A stretch of DNA of 64,000 bases, taken from NCBI RefSeq assembly GCF_910592395.1, contig NC_088310.1, forward strand, positions 7,261,501-7,325,500, given 5' to 3'. Source of the DNA: Lineus longissimus (Eukaryota > Nemertea > Pilidiophora > Heteronemertea > Lineidae). Each line of letters begins with the position of its first letter. Position 1 is the first letter of the stretch. A program made the translations under genes and the position numbers. The notes under the pieces were generated by a model. That model ran no database searches, was not told where the DNA came from, and saw nothing but the letters and a program-made list of their open reading frames with translations. Positions 45,195 to 55,900 of the stretch are shown here, in pieces.

Positions 45195-46307
45195 TCATCC
45201 CGTCTTAACCTGCCTTTTCATGAACTGCGACCCAGTCCAATTTTCCTTGGCAAGGGCGCGTGGACAGTCTTTGAACAGTTTGTATCGTATGGCCTCCTTA
45301 ACGAGCTGTACAGCATCCGCGCACTGATTAAGGAATCGGTCCGCTTCCACATCGTAAAGTTCATCCGGCGACATAACACCAAAACGAATCCGGTTGAAGA
45401 TTTCAGTCATGATATCCGTAGTCTGACGCTCCTCTCGGGACAGAAGCCACGCTTTGGCAGCTTTGAAAATGGTGTATTCCTGGCAGTAGAAGTTGTTATC
45501 CTCAATGATGCGCATAAGAATGGAATGATCCAATAGGTTCCAAGTTTTATAATCGCCGTTGGCGAGCTGTTTTCCAAGTCTCACTTCAAGATTATACAAA
45601 GCAGCATCATAGATTTTTTCGTTGTGAGCAAAGGACAACATTCGAATCACTTGGTTCAATGGGAATGTTTCACTTGGGATTAGGTTCTTATAAGACGGCA
45701 CAAATTTGGCATGATCTTTGTAGAACGGTGGAGGACTACTGGCTTCACTAGTATCACTGGAACTGCTACTGTAACCATCGAAGCTGATTATTTTCTTCGA
45801 TGTACTCGCAGCAGGGGTTTCAGTTTCTTTCTGCACATGCACCCCCAAACCTTTTTCGATCTGGACAACGCACTCATCATACAGCCCTTTCACATTGTAC
45901 TTATCAGCAAGAAGGAACAACGTGAAGACATAGTCTTTGTTGATAAGAATCTTTCCACTGTAAAGATATTTCAGGAATCTTTCAAACACTTTTACGCACT
46001 CGTCATCCTCCTGAAGCACCAGTTCACTCTGCTTGCTCTCGAGCCAATCGGAATTCAGCATACGTGCAAACACATCGCTAGAAGCACTTAGGATAAGTTT
46101 ATGGGCATAAAATGTATGCTCTCCAACTTTTAGACAAATATCACTCATGGCTGGATTGTTGAATAGCGTGGCAGATGGAGGTTGCGAGACGTGGAGGTAG
46201 TACTTTGATTCTTTTGTTTTACAGTCAACCAGGGTCACAACAGGATTCTTCTGATCAAGTGGATTACGATATTTCTTGGGCGGCATTTTGATCGTTTTTT
46301 TTTTCAT
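45195..46307 (-). CDS. BTB-BACK domain protein, BTBD17-like
   Basis: This is a single-exon reading frame of 370 codons. Residues about 45-165 form a BTB/POZ domain (NPAMSDICLKVGEHTFYAHK, FLKYLYSGKILI). A Ser/Thr- and Pro-rich linker follows (about 165-200), then a BACK domain (about 215-335). BTB-BACK proteins usually dimerise and act as cullin-3 adaptors or transcriptional scaffolds, but no Kelch, MATH or zinc-finger partner domain is present to say which. The acceptor at 46326-46328 (TTTTCAG) opens the exon. The frame stays open for six codons upstream of the first ATG, so a longer start in an unseen exon is possible. The second ATG (MPPKKYRNPL) is another candidate start. The BTBD17 label is a loose family guess. 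Confidence 0.85.
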   Translation of the reverse strand: MKKKTIKMPPKKYRNPLDQKNPVVTLVDCKTKESKYYLHVSQPPSATLFNNPAMSDICLKVGEHTFYAHKLILSASSDVFARMLNSDWLESKQSELVLQEDDECVKVFERFLKYLYSGKILINKDYVFTLFLLADKYNVKGLYDECVVQIEKGLGVHVQKETETPAASTSKKIISFDGYSSSSSDTSEASSPPPFYKDHAKFVPSYKNLIPSETFPLNQVIRMLSFAHNEKIYDAALYNLEVRLGKQLANGDYKTWNLLDHSILMRIIEDNNFYCQEYTIFKAAKAWLLSREERQTTDIMTEIFNRIRFGVMSPDELYDVEADRFLNQCADAVQLVKEAIRYKLFKDCPRALAKENWTGSQFMKRQVKTG

Positions 46308-46325
46308 CGACGAACTTGTAAATCC

Positions 46326-48075
46326 CTGAAAAGAAAAAGATAATCTGACTTTAATAATGTAACACAGTGTTTAAATTCCATTTTTATGGCATTGACTTCG
46401 CTCAAATCAAACCCATCTCCAAGTCGCTATACTTTTACAGATCGAAGGGCCAATTTCAAGACAAAGGAATGACATCATTGAATCAAAAAGAAACATGCAC
46501 ACAAAACATTTGTTAATTTATTATCATGCATCATCATTGATTTTATGGCCCAGATTTATTTAGCCTTTATCATATCTCGTAGATCGTCCTCACGAATCTG
46601 ACCTGTTGGATTTTTTTGTTTCATGTGTACAAAGCCCTCCTAGACTCATTAAAAAAATACAGAGCTTTCTAGCCATCCTCTTTCTGTTATTCCTAGTTGA
46701 TCTGCAAGGAGCGTGCACCACAAATCGCCAGACTCTTTCCAAAACAATGCTACCAATGAATTGGACGACGACTCGAGCAAGCCAAGGGCACGATTCACCG
46801 TTCAGAATGCGACTGACTGAATTGGCAGGGAGTACAGGCTAATATATACGGTGATTAAGTAGCTGCATTCATAACATGTTATTTATAATGCCGTCAACAT
46901 TGATCAAGGCCAGAGCCGCAGGTTGTGCCTCTGGCTATTTTGCAACCAGCACATACATTGAAATATGATAAGGGCAAAAGTTCAACTGAAACTTTCAGCA
47001 GCCATCAGATCAGTATAGATGGAGCAGAGCAAGATGTTTGGCACAATTAAAACAAAAGTATATCCAATATCAGATAAAGATAAAGGGCAAATGTATCATT
47101 CACACACCTAACACTTGTTCTCTAAAATATACAACCCTAACTTAGACAAAAAGGTGAGTTTGTGAGGAGTTTCTCGTGTTTTGTTGACGATTCTGGTACT
47201 TGTTCCATTAGCAATCACGACTTTTCTGCCAAAATCTACGATTTTTTTCGGGTAAAAGACCAAACTGCATGCTTAATCATCAAAGAAAATAGTTTATTTT
47301 ACCGTATAAATGTTAGAAAAATGTAACTTTATCTTATTTTTGTCATTTCTGTGCATGAAAATCTCTTGCTAATGAGATATTTGCGAAAATAGAATTATTT
47401 TTCCTCGGAAATTTCGTACTCCGGTAAAGAAGAATACAAGAAAGTACCACGAACAGTTGTTTTGCAACAGCATGCAAGGTCAATAAAGTGCTCAAAATCC
47501 AACAAGTTCGGTCTTTAGTTTGGTTTGTATGTGTCACAAGTGTCTGTTCAGTATCTACTTGCCTTTGAATAGAAGCTTGACAGTAAAGTAGGCCTATATG
47601 TCATTTCGAAAGGGCACGCCCCTTGGCCTGGCGCGGCCACCGTCCACTGACAACACCTCACGTAACCTGCACCCGCGAGCTGGACCGGCCCTAGGCGTAG
47701 GGTGTATTCAACTCCCCGTTTCCGAACCGAGAACGGTGTTCATGAACGATTCGAACACGCGAGAATGTGTTTGGGGCTGATCCCGTTCCCAAATCCCACG
47801 GCCACAGGGTTCCGTTGGGGTAGATAACAGTACTAACCCGTTAGAAACTCGGGAACGTCTTTGCCCATTCCAGAACGATGGAGAACAAGGAGTCAAGCAC
47901 ACCCCAAACATGACATAAACTCTTGACGTGCACCTTTTTTTTTTCAGATATTCTGAAATCAAACTCTGGTTATTCCTATAGTCCTACATTTCTTGTATTA
48001 TCAATATATTCACCCTATTTTTAATATCCCTTCAGGTTCCTTCTTCATAAGTCGGTGTAGAGGAAAGATGTCACA
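46326..48075. promoter_or_regulatory. Divergent spacer between the BTB gene and DNAJC4
   Basis: It should contain the BTB gene's 5' untranslated exon and both promoters. A relatively GC-rich stretch at about 47600-47900 is the best promoter candidate for one or both genes. A small hairpin (GCCAGAG / CTCTGGC) lies at about 46910-46937. No coding exon is recognised. Confidence 0.4.
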
Positions 48076-50347
48076 ATGTTGAAGGAGCTGGCAGACGTCA
48101 TCATTTGTCGGCCTTGCCTTTTGCAGAGGCAGCTTTATCAGTCTCAGTTCATTTTTCTCAGGTAAACTAATTCTTGGTCCTTGAAGTATTTAATATTACT
48201 TAAAAGTTGTGTGCAGCAGCTGCTCCCTTAGTCTGATAAGGTAACTCTGAACTCATAACTCCTTGTCGGCCCACTACAGTTGCAGTAACGTAGTAAGCAG
48301 TAAATTTTCGGAAGAATTCTGTATACGTTGTTCCCAATTAGAAGTATGGATCTATACTATAGTTATACACTTTGTCACTGTTTCTAAAGTTAACGCAAAA
48401 ATAATTGTTTATTGTTGTGTTTCAGGAAGAAACATTTCAATAAGTCCAGCACTCATTACGATGTCTTGGGCGTAAAAAATGATGCTTCTGCAGAAGAAAT
48501 AAGGCATGCCTTTGTAAACCTTTCCAAAGTAGTAAGTATCTAAAAGTCTGGTTTGAAAACATATGTCATAAGATATAAAACGATTTCAATCAGATGTGCT
48601 GATGTATCATTTTAACCATGTCACAAACTTTTGTGTGACTCGAATCCCTTAAAGACTTATGATTTGGAAATGGCTTAGTTGAGGCCATTTAAAGGCAGTT
48701 GTGGTCAGTTCAAGCAGGGACAGAACAATATGTGATAAGACCACTGGAATTTACTTGTTTCAAATTTGCTTCCAGCACCATCCTGATAAGACGGACGATG
48801 AAGACACGTCCAAATTTGTCAGGATCCACAAAGCTTACACAATCCTTAGTAAGATGCCTTCCAGGCGGGAGTATGACTTCACTTTGAATGAAGTACTGCG
48901 ACGGCGGATGATGATGCAGTCCATGATGAATAGCCATCATCATGGCAGTCAGCCTACACCAGGCAGTGGTGCTGCTAGGTAAGATATGCAGGCCTCTCAG
49001 TTACACCAAATTCTTACTTACTAAGGTTCTTCATGCCTTGTGGGACATGAGGCCACACCATGTTTCCTCCATCGTTTTCTGTCCGTGGATGCCCTTTGCG
49101 CCTCGTCCCACGTCAAAACATACTTACCTTGTCTCGCACTTATTCTTCAGTTCCTCGGATGACAACCCCCAAGTCTTCTGGGATGAATCGATCTACAGCA
49201 TGCGTGATAAGAGCAAAGACAGAATGCACCAAAATGCTTCCTATTACGGCTTCAGAGGATTTCAGAAGCAGCCCAATAGCTATATTGTTCTTGGCTGCTG
49301 CCTCATTATCATATTCGGAGCTGCTGTACATTTATTAGTTATCAAGTGAGTCTGATTTTCTTAGGTATTCTCTGAGATGTGTACGTGACACGCGCAGAAT
49401 ATGTAATGGCAGCATTCTTATAGCGCGTGATGAGGTTAAAAACCACATAATTCATTGTGTATCAGGTAACAATTGAGAATTTACTACCAGTATAAACCTG
49501 GCCTCATAGAAAATTGCACTGGTTAGGGTTGTTAAACACCTGTGGAAGGGGGTACCGGTATTGTCGTATTTACCCTTAACAGAAGTTTTGGTGCACTTAA
49601 CGTGCTGAATGTTAAAATCTAATGATTGCAGGTCATAGCGACAAAAATTACTTGTTTGCTGGGTGCTTTATCTTATTAGCAGTATATGGCAGTAGTACTG
49701 GGCTATAAATGCCTGTGTGCCAGTGTCTGGAATGTTGACCAAATTAATTCTATTGTCTTTCCACTTTCAGTACTTCTAGTCAGAAAACCAGGAAAAAGTT
49801 GGATGCAAGGGATAAGATGCTTCATGGAATGTACAAGGAATCAAAACAAAAAGCAATGTAAGTTATAGGTAGTTCTTCAGCATGAAATAAATCACAGTAG
49901 ATTAATCTTACAATCTAGGTCCACCCACCTTCTTATGTTATCATCACCAACTTCCAAATTTCTTCATAAATCTTGATGATAAGCTATGTACCATCATTAC
50001 TTACTTGGGCCTCTTCATCCTCTATACCCTAAGAGTAGGTCTACGTTGCTGATCATGTTGGGCCAAAGATCCTGCAGATTCTTCGAAGACATTTGTAATA
50101 AAAGAAGTTGTGGTGGTGTGAGGTGGCTGGTCACTTTCCAACTTTCTGCTCCAAAGAGGAGTATACTGAATCTGTTACTCCTGTACTTGTACTTACTAGC
50201 TGTCATAGTCCTAAATAGATCCTGATAATAAGCTCCAATTACTTTCCTTATTCCAGAGACCATGGCAATGCACTTCAACTGCAACTGCTAACGTCCAGGG
50301 TAGCGCAGAATAAGAAATTGACAGGAGCCAGTAAGGGTGCCGATTGA
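48076..50347 (+). CDS. DNAJC4: DnaJ homolog subfamily C member 4
   Basis: Exons: 48076-48161, 48426-48531, 48776-48978, 49151-49345, 49771-49857, 50257-50347. They total 768 nt, 255 aa, near the ~240 aa of vertebrate DNAJC4. Residues about 36-100 are a J domain (THYDVLGVKNDASAEEIRHA) with the HPD motif intact at 66-68; the intron falls just before it. A Met/His-rich linker is followed by one transmembrane helix at about 175-195 and a lysine-rich C-terminal tail with a short coiled region. J proteins stimulate Hsp70 ATPase. The tail-anchored-like layout suggests the J domain is presented at an organelle membrane, which is inference. The start is the first ATG giving an open frame; a preceding ATG at 48069 hits a stop after four codons. 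Confidence 0.93.
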
Positions 50348-51190
50348 CGCAAACTTCCATATTAGTGAGGAGGACACTTATCTACATGGCTTTTTATCGA
50401 ACTGTGATATTGCTTATAGACTTTGCGTTGTGATACGAGACTTTCTGTAAAGACTATTGGAAGTAATGAACCTCAGATACGAAAGTGAATGTTCGCTGGA
50501 CTGTAAAAAACAGGATAGGACTATGACCATAGGAGTGGCTCGTGTTTATGAAATTTGGAACTTATAGATATCTGCAACAAGTTTCCGTTTGAAAAGTGAA
50601 AGTTTACTTGACATTGCCCAAGGTGGCTCTGAGATGATATGATGTATTCAAGTGTTTGAGACTTCTGAACATGCTACCAGTCCAAATACTATTTGTTTTT
50701 GTAATTGAATAGATATATTTTACCGAGTAGAAATCCCTCTGTTAAGCTTTGTGATTGAGCGTCATCAGGGCTCAGTTAACCCCTGACAAGTTCCAAAAAA
50801 GAGGTCATGACTGCCAAAAGGTTCTTTGGCTAACCTCAACCAAAACCCTTCCTCAAAGCATGCGTTGGGGACTCTGCAATCAAGTTGTAGAAGGCAACCA
50901 CAACTGCTCTTGCCACTGTGTCCAAAGAAGAATACAGAGACGAGATGTATAGCAATGAATATATTCTCTCTTTTTCAGTATTGATTAATCCCTTGTTCAA
51001 TGTCTCTGATATTCTATTTAAGCAGAATGTCTGCAGTGACGTCTCCAGACATCCTGCTGACAGTTACAGCACATCCTACGCAGTTGTTTCTATTTTCTCT
51101 ATATCATTATTCAGCCTTCATAAACAATGTGCAGGATGTTGGCAAAGGAGTTATCTTGGTTAGTGGATGCATTACTGAAAGGGTAAGTTG
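50348..51190 (+). other. DNAJC4 3' region, no other gene seen
   Basis: This stretch should contain the DNAJC4 3' UTR, but I see no consensus AATAAA in a convincing place. No repeat family from elsewhere in the window is recognised before the minisatellite starts. Confidence 0.4.
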
Positions 51191-53300
51191 TTTCATGTTA
51201 CACTCTCTCCACAAAAGGCAAAAGGCATTCTGTCAGGTGGATGCACCCTGTATTGAGAGGCACAACCTGTCCTGTGGGTGTATCCTTCATTGGAAGATGC
51301 ATTTTGTCGATGCACCCTTCATTGGAAGGCACAACACGTCCTGGGTTGATACTAGTACCTTCTGACAAGATGGTAAAGGTGCCAGGCTCAATTTGGTCTC
51401 GTGACTGTCACATCTCCTTACCATGCTGACAAGACGGTGGAGGTGCCAGGCCCGATTAAGTCTGGTTGTTGGCAAAAGAGTTATCTTGGTTGGTTGATGC
51501 ATTACTCAAAGGGTAAGTTGTTTCCTGTTACACCCTCTCCACCAAGAAACACCAAGCCTCGAACACATTTTCCCCTGGAAGACAAATTGAACATGTCCCT
51601 TGAAGACACTCTGCTTGCAGATTCATCCTTTAATAGAAGATATCCTATGTTTTGCACACACACACCCTTCATACGGAGGCACAGACTGTCCTGTTTGTGT
51701 ATTCTTCATTAAAAGACGCATTCAGTCTTGTCAAAATACCCTTCATTAGAAGTAAAAAACTTGCCTTTATTGGAAAACTGCCTTCTGTCTTGATGATGCA
51801 CTATTCATCAGGAGGCACAACCTGTCCTGCATGTACACCCTTCATCGAAAAAGGCATCCTGTCCTGTCCTAGGAAAACTGCCTTCTGTCTTGACGATGCA
51901 CAATTCATGGGGAGACACAACCTGTCCTGCATGTATACCCTTCATTGAAAAAGTCATTCTGTCCTGTCATAGAGAAACTGCCTTCTGTCTTGACGATGCA
52001 CAGGTCATGGGGAGGCACAACCTGTCCTGCATGTAGGCCTATACCCTTCATCGAAAAAGGCATCATGTCCTGTGGATGCACCCTGTATTGAGAGGCACAA
52101 CCTGTCCTGTGGGTGTATCCTTCATTGGAAGATGCATTTTGTCGATGCACCCTTCATTGGAAGGCACAACACGTCCTGGGTTGATACTAGTACCTCCTGA
52201 CAAGATGTTAAAGGTACCAGGCTCAATTTGGTCTCGTTGTGACTGTCACATCTCTTACCATGCTGACAAGACGGTGGAGGTGCCTGACCCGATTAATTCT
52301 GGTTGTGACTGTCACACCTCTCTTACTATGCTGACAAGACAATGGCAGTGCCAGGCCCGATGTCTGGTTGTGAGTATCACATCTCTCGTACCACGCTGAT
52401 AAGATGGTAAAGGTGTCCTGCATGTATACCCTTCATTGAAAAATGCATTCTGTCCTGTCCCAGGAAAACAGCCTTTTGTCTTGATGATGTACAATTCATG
52501 GGGAGGCACAACCTGTCTTGCATGTATACCCTTCATTGAAAAATGCATTCTGTCCTGTCCCAGGAAAACAACCTTTTGTCTTGATGATGCACAATTCATG
52601 GGGAGACACAACCTGTCCTGCATGTATACCCTTCATTGAAAATGGCATTCCGTCCTGTCCCAGGAAAACAGCCTTTTGTCTTGACGATGCACAATTTGTG
52701 GGGAGACACAACCTGTCCTGCATGTATACCCTTCATCGAAAAGGCATCATGTCCTGTGGATGCACCCTGTATTGAGAGGCACAACATGTCCTGTGGGTGT
52801 ATCCTTCATTGGAAGATGCATTTTGTGGATGCACCCTTCATTGGAAGGCACAACACGTCCTGGGTTGATACTAGTACCTCCTGACAAGATGTTAAAGATA
52901 CCAGGCTCAATTCGGTCTCGTTGTGACTGTCGCATCTCTTACCATGCTGACAAGACGGTGGAGTTGCCAGGCCCGATTAAGGCTGATTGTGACTGTCACA
53001 CCTCTCTTACTATGCTGACAAGACAATGGCGGTGCCAGGCCCGATGTCTGGTTGTGAGTATCACATCTCTAGTACCACGCTGACAAGTTAGTAAAGGTGT
53101 CAGGGTCGATTCGGTTGTGACTATCACATCTCCTCTTACCATGCCGACAAGACGTCACCGGTGGAGGTGCCTGGCCCAATTCGGTGTGGTTGTGACTGTC
53201 TCGTAGCATGTTGGCAAACTGTTTCAGGTGCCAGGCCCAATTCGGTCTGGTTGTGACCGTCTCATCTATCGAAACTGTCGCCAACAAACAATATTACTTA
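51190..53300. repeat. Higher-order minisatellite
   Basis: Three kinds of unit alternate. Unit A is 100 bp (CTTCATTGAAAAATGCATTC spaced 100 bp at 52431, 52531, 52631 and 52731; also 51840, 51940 and, with a 6-bp insertion, 52046). Unit B is about 64-68 bp and contains GCTGACAAGAC and GTGACTGTCAC. Unit C is GATGCACCCTGTATTGAGAGG through CGTCCTGGGTTGATACTAG. The compound block starting with unit C recurs at about 51240, 52074 and 52759, intervals of about 834 and 685 bp. Reading frames on both strands here are by-products of the repeat. Confidence 0.85.
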
Positions 53301-53424
53301 TTTTGTAAAGGGTCAAGTTATCGACTCCAAACTCGTCATCGAGAAGATCAGGGCTTCATATTGAAGAATGCATCTACAAAACAGCGGATATCTTACACTG
53401 AAAGCTGAATTCTTCTTTCAGCTC

Positions 53425-54007
53425 ATGATGTACTTCGGGGACAGTCTTGGATTCCTCCCAAAGGTTCCATACTATGATAAAGACCACCCGAACCCTTACG
53501 GAATTGACGTGGTGCGGCCAAGCAGTCCATTCTACATTCAAACGGAGACTTCTTACAGTGGCTCGGTAAGTCTTCCACATTCCTTCCATCCATTTCTGTC
53601 GCCTGTACACTCTCCTCTGTCTCCCTACATGTCCCCCTGAATCGCAGCCTATTCACATCTCTATATTTTTCTCTCAACAGACATTCTTCAACCCGCCGTC
53701 TTTCCTAGACGCGTCCCTTGAACCGGAGCTGCCACCAAAACCACAAGACCACCTCATCCTTTCCATCTCCGTGGCCATCTTCTGTAACATTCTCTTCGGA
53801 CTGGCTGCTATCTACTTTAGCGTGCTCTCCGACCAGTCCTACAGGGAGCTGGACTTGGATTCCGCCAGGGAACACGGCCGGACGGCTTTCAAACTGAACA
53901 TGACTGGAATAGTTGTGACCATTGGTGTAATCATTATAGCTGTCTCGATGCATTTTTTGGTCTTCACGAAAGCTGTGGAGGAGATGACCAAAAATCGAAA
54001 TGGATAG
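53425..54007 (+). CDS. CD225/dispanin family two-pass membrane protein
   Basis: Exons: 53425-53565 and 53681-54007, 155 codons plus stop. After an N-terminal Pro/Tyr-rich cytosolic segment (PNPYGIDVVRPSSPFY, PELPPKPQD), residues about 72-94 form the first membrane helix. A short loop (SYRELDLDSAREHGRTAFKL) and a second helix at about 120-142 follow, the layout of the CD225 family (IFITM, SynDIG1, TMEM91, PRRT relatives). These proteins act in membrane trafficking, fusion control or synapse organisation; which applies here is unknown. The exon opens at acceptor 53420-53421 (TTCTTTCAG), immediately before CTCATGATG, so more coding exons may lie upstream, across the minisatellite. I chose the first ATG inside the exon. 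Confidence 0.85.
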
Positions 54008-55900
54008 AAGTGAGCACCAAAACTTTTCAATTGCTCATTATCTTTAGATAGTGGGAAGTCTCTTAAGAAAACATTCTTTGATGTCCTCTCCAACCGTCAT
54101 AAAGTGAGTCGGTGGAACTGTAAAGGAACAGTTCCGTCTTGCTATTTCTTATGCTAGATAAGGGATCAGGGACTGTTAATTTTGGACGGCTGCATGAATC
54201 AAAAATAATCTCAGATTTTATTCATAGGCGTATTTGTTCAAACGAAACGTCCTGGTCTCGCCTTGGTTGTGACATTGTCCTTCTACATCTAAATGAGTAT
54301 TGTAATGACCTGCCAAACTATTTGAAGTAACTAGTAGCTCTCAGATAACAAGTCGCACTCTCCTCATCTGTTTACAGAGTAGCTTTTCTGTACAGCTACG
54401 GAAGGATTCGGTAATTGAGCTTTGAGAAGAACCCAGTTGAAGGCACACTGAAGTCGGAGCCAGAAACACCTCCATCTCATGTTGCCATCTATTGCGAGAG
54501 TGGCGGTACCAACCGTTTAAAGATAAGAGTCATTGAGTTGTCATCTATCTACTGACTATTTTGATAGATTAGAAGGCACAATACTCAAGGCAACATGACA
54601 TTTAATGAGTAATTAATGGAAAGGATTCATACACTTTTAGAGTGGAATATTGTTTTTATGACGTCTGAAATCTGTCATCCAACTGATGAGAATGACAGGT
54701 TTCGGCGTCGCTTAATGACTACTTTAATAACCCAATAATAACTGAACAATAGCTTGGCAGTGAAACTGGGTCAGTAAGAGACTCGCGGCACAAATGCAAA
54801 TGAGATTGGTCTTAAAATAGAGTTTGTTTACGTTTTTCTCTTTGCCGCATCTGTCCTTCACCCCGTCCTTCGTCCTTTTTTCCTTTTATTAATTCATTAT
54901 TGTGAGTCCACAAGTGTCTGATTAAACATGTGCTGTGCACAGCTTTTCTGTGGCATCATCTGGACGCGTTCCTAGTTTGGCTCACAGCCAAGAGTGCACT
55001 TTTAGTTGTAAACAGGACATTTAACACTGCAGGACACCATCAATTGGGTTGATCTACACTGATGTATAAATCATAGAGTACCTTAAATAGGTGTTGGAAA
55101 GGTTGAAGGCGTCGCGATATAATCATTTTGTCAGTTAAGAGTGATCTTATACCTTGGTCATATCCAGGCCTTGTGGTTGTGACTTTGTCCTCAGAAGGCT
55201 TCACAGACGCGGTTGATCGGCATTGTCACAAAGTCACAACCACAGGGCGACATATCGACGTTTATCTTTTTTCGCTCCAGAGCTTTTCAACTTCACTTAA
55301 TTGATAGCAAAACAAGCACGTATCAAAAAAGTCAAGACAAATGCACTTTACAGCTGCTAAGTCTATAAATCTACAATTGAGAACACAGGAACAATGAAAT
55401 TTTGGCATGCGACCATCACGGCGTGCGGCGACTTGAATCTGAAAGATTTTGACGTTTTGCCAGCAGAAGACTGTAGTGTCCTTTGTAGGAACATCGTCGG
55501 CTCCACGTGGCAAACGCGCTCATATTATATTCTAGACATAAAAACATAATGAAGTCCGGTTACAAAAGTAAACAAAACTACATGTATACAGTTAACTTGA
55601 TTGTTTGTATTTATATGTAGGTCAGCAATAGGCGCACAAAGTTGGAAGCAAGAAAAGACAAGAATTACAAGGTCAAAATATTTTCATTTGAACGACCGTA
55701 GTGTTCGCTGTTTGTCTCTAGCATAATCTTGAAAAGAGCGTTGCAGAATCACTATCAACTCTCGCCGCATCTGCGTGGGGTTAATCAATTAAGGTGATGG
55801 TAATTAAAAATGATGTAAAGCGTCCTCCCTGTCAAGCCTAATAGAGTCGTACACCTGATAAGGCAGCCAAAATGCGTTCTCCCCTATTGCAGACATAAAA
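54008..55900. other. Downstream region of the CD225 gene, no further gene
   Basis: ATTAAA at 54921-54926 could end the CD225 transcript. A 19/20-bp hairpin lies at 55169-55247. No coding exon or known transposon is recognised. Confidence 0.4.
55169..55247. repeat. Hairpin, 20-bp arms
   Basis: CCTTGTGGTTGTGACTTTGT at 55169-55188 pairs with ACAAAGTCACAACCACAGGG at 55228-55247 (one mismatch) across a 39-base loop. Confidence 0.7.

Noticed and set aside
44887-45198. 103-codon minus-strand frame directly after the BTB stop
   Set aside because: It overlaps a dispersed repeat in the probable 3' UTR and has no family resemblance.
51190-53300. Many 60-107-codon frames on both strands
   Set aside because: They follow from minisatellite unit lengths. 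The same phrases appear in several frames and strands, and none has a start context or family match.
51190-53300. CRISPR-like alternation of repeats and spacers
   Set aside because: Spacers are themselves repeated, unit sizes are 65-230 bp, and the DNA is clearly animal nuclear.
53368-53424. Upstream ATG giving the CD225 protein 19 more residues
   Set aside because: The stretch includes a clear polypyrimidine tract and acceptor (TTCTTCTTTCAG), so it is read as intron.
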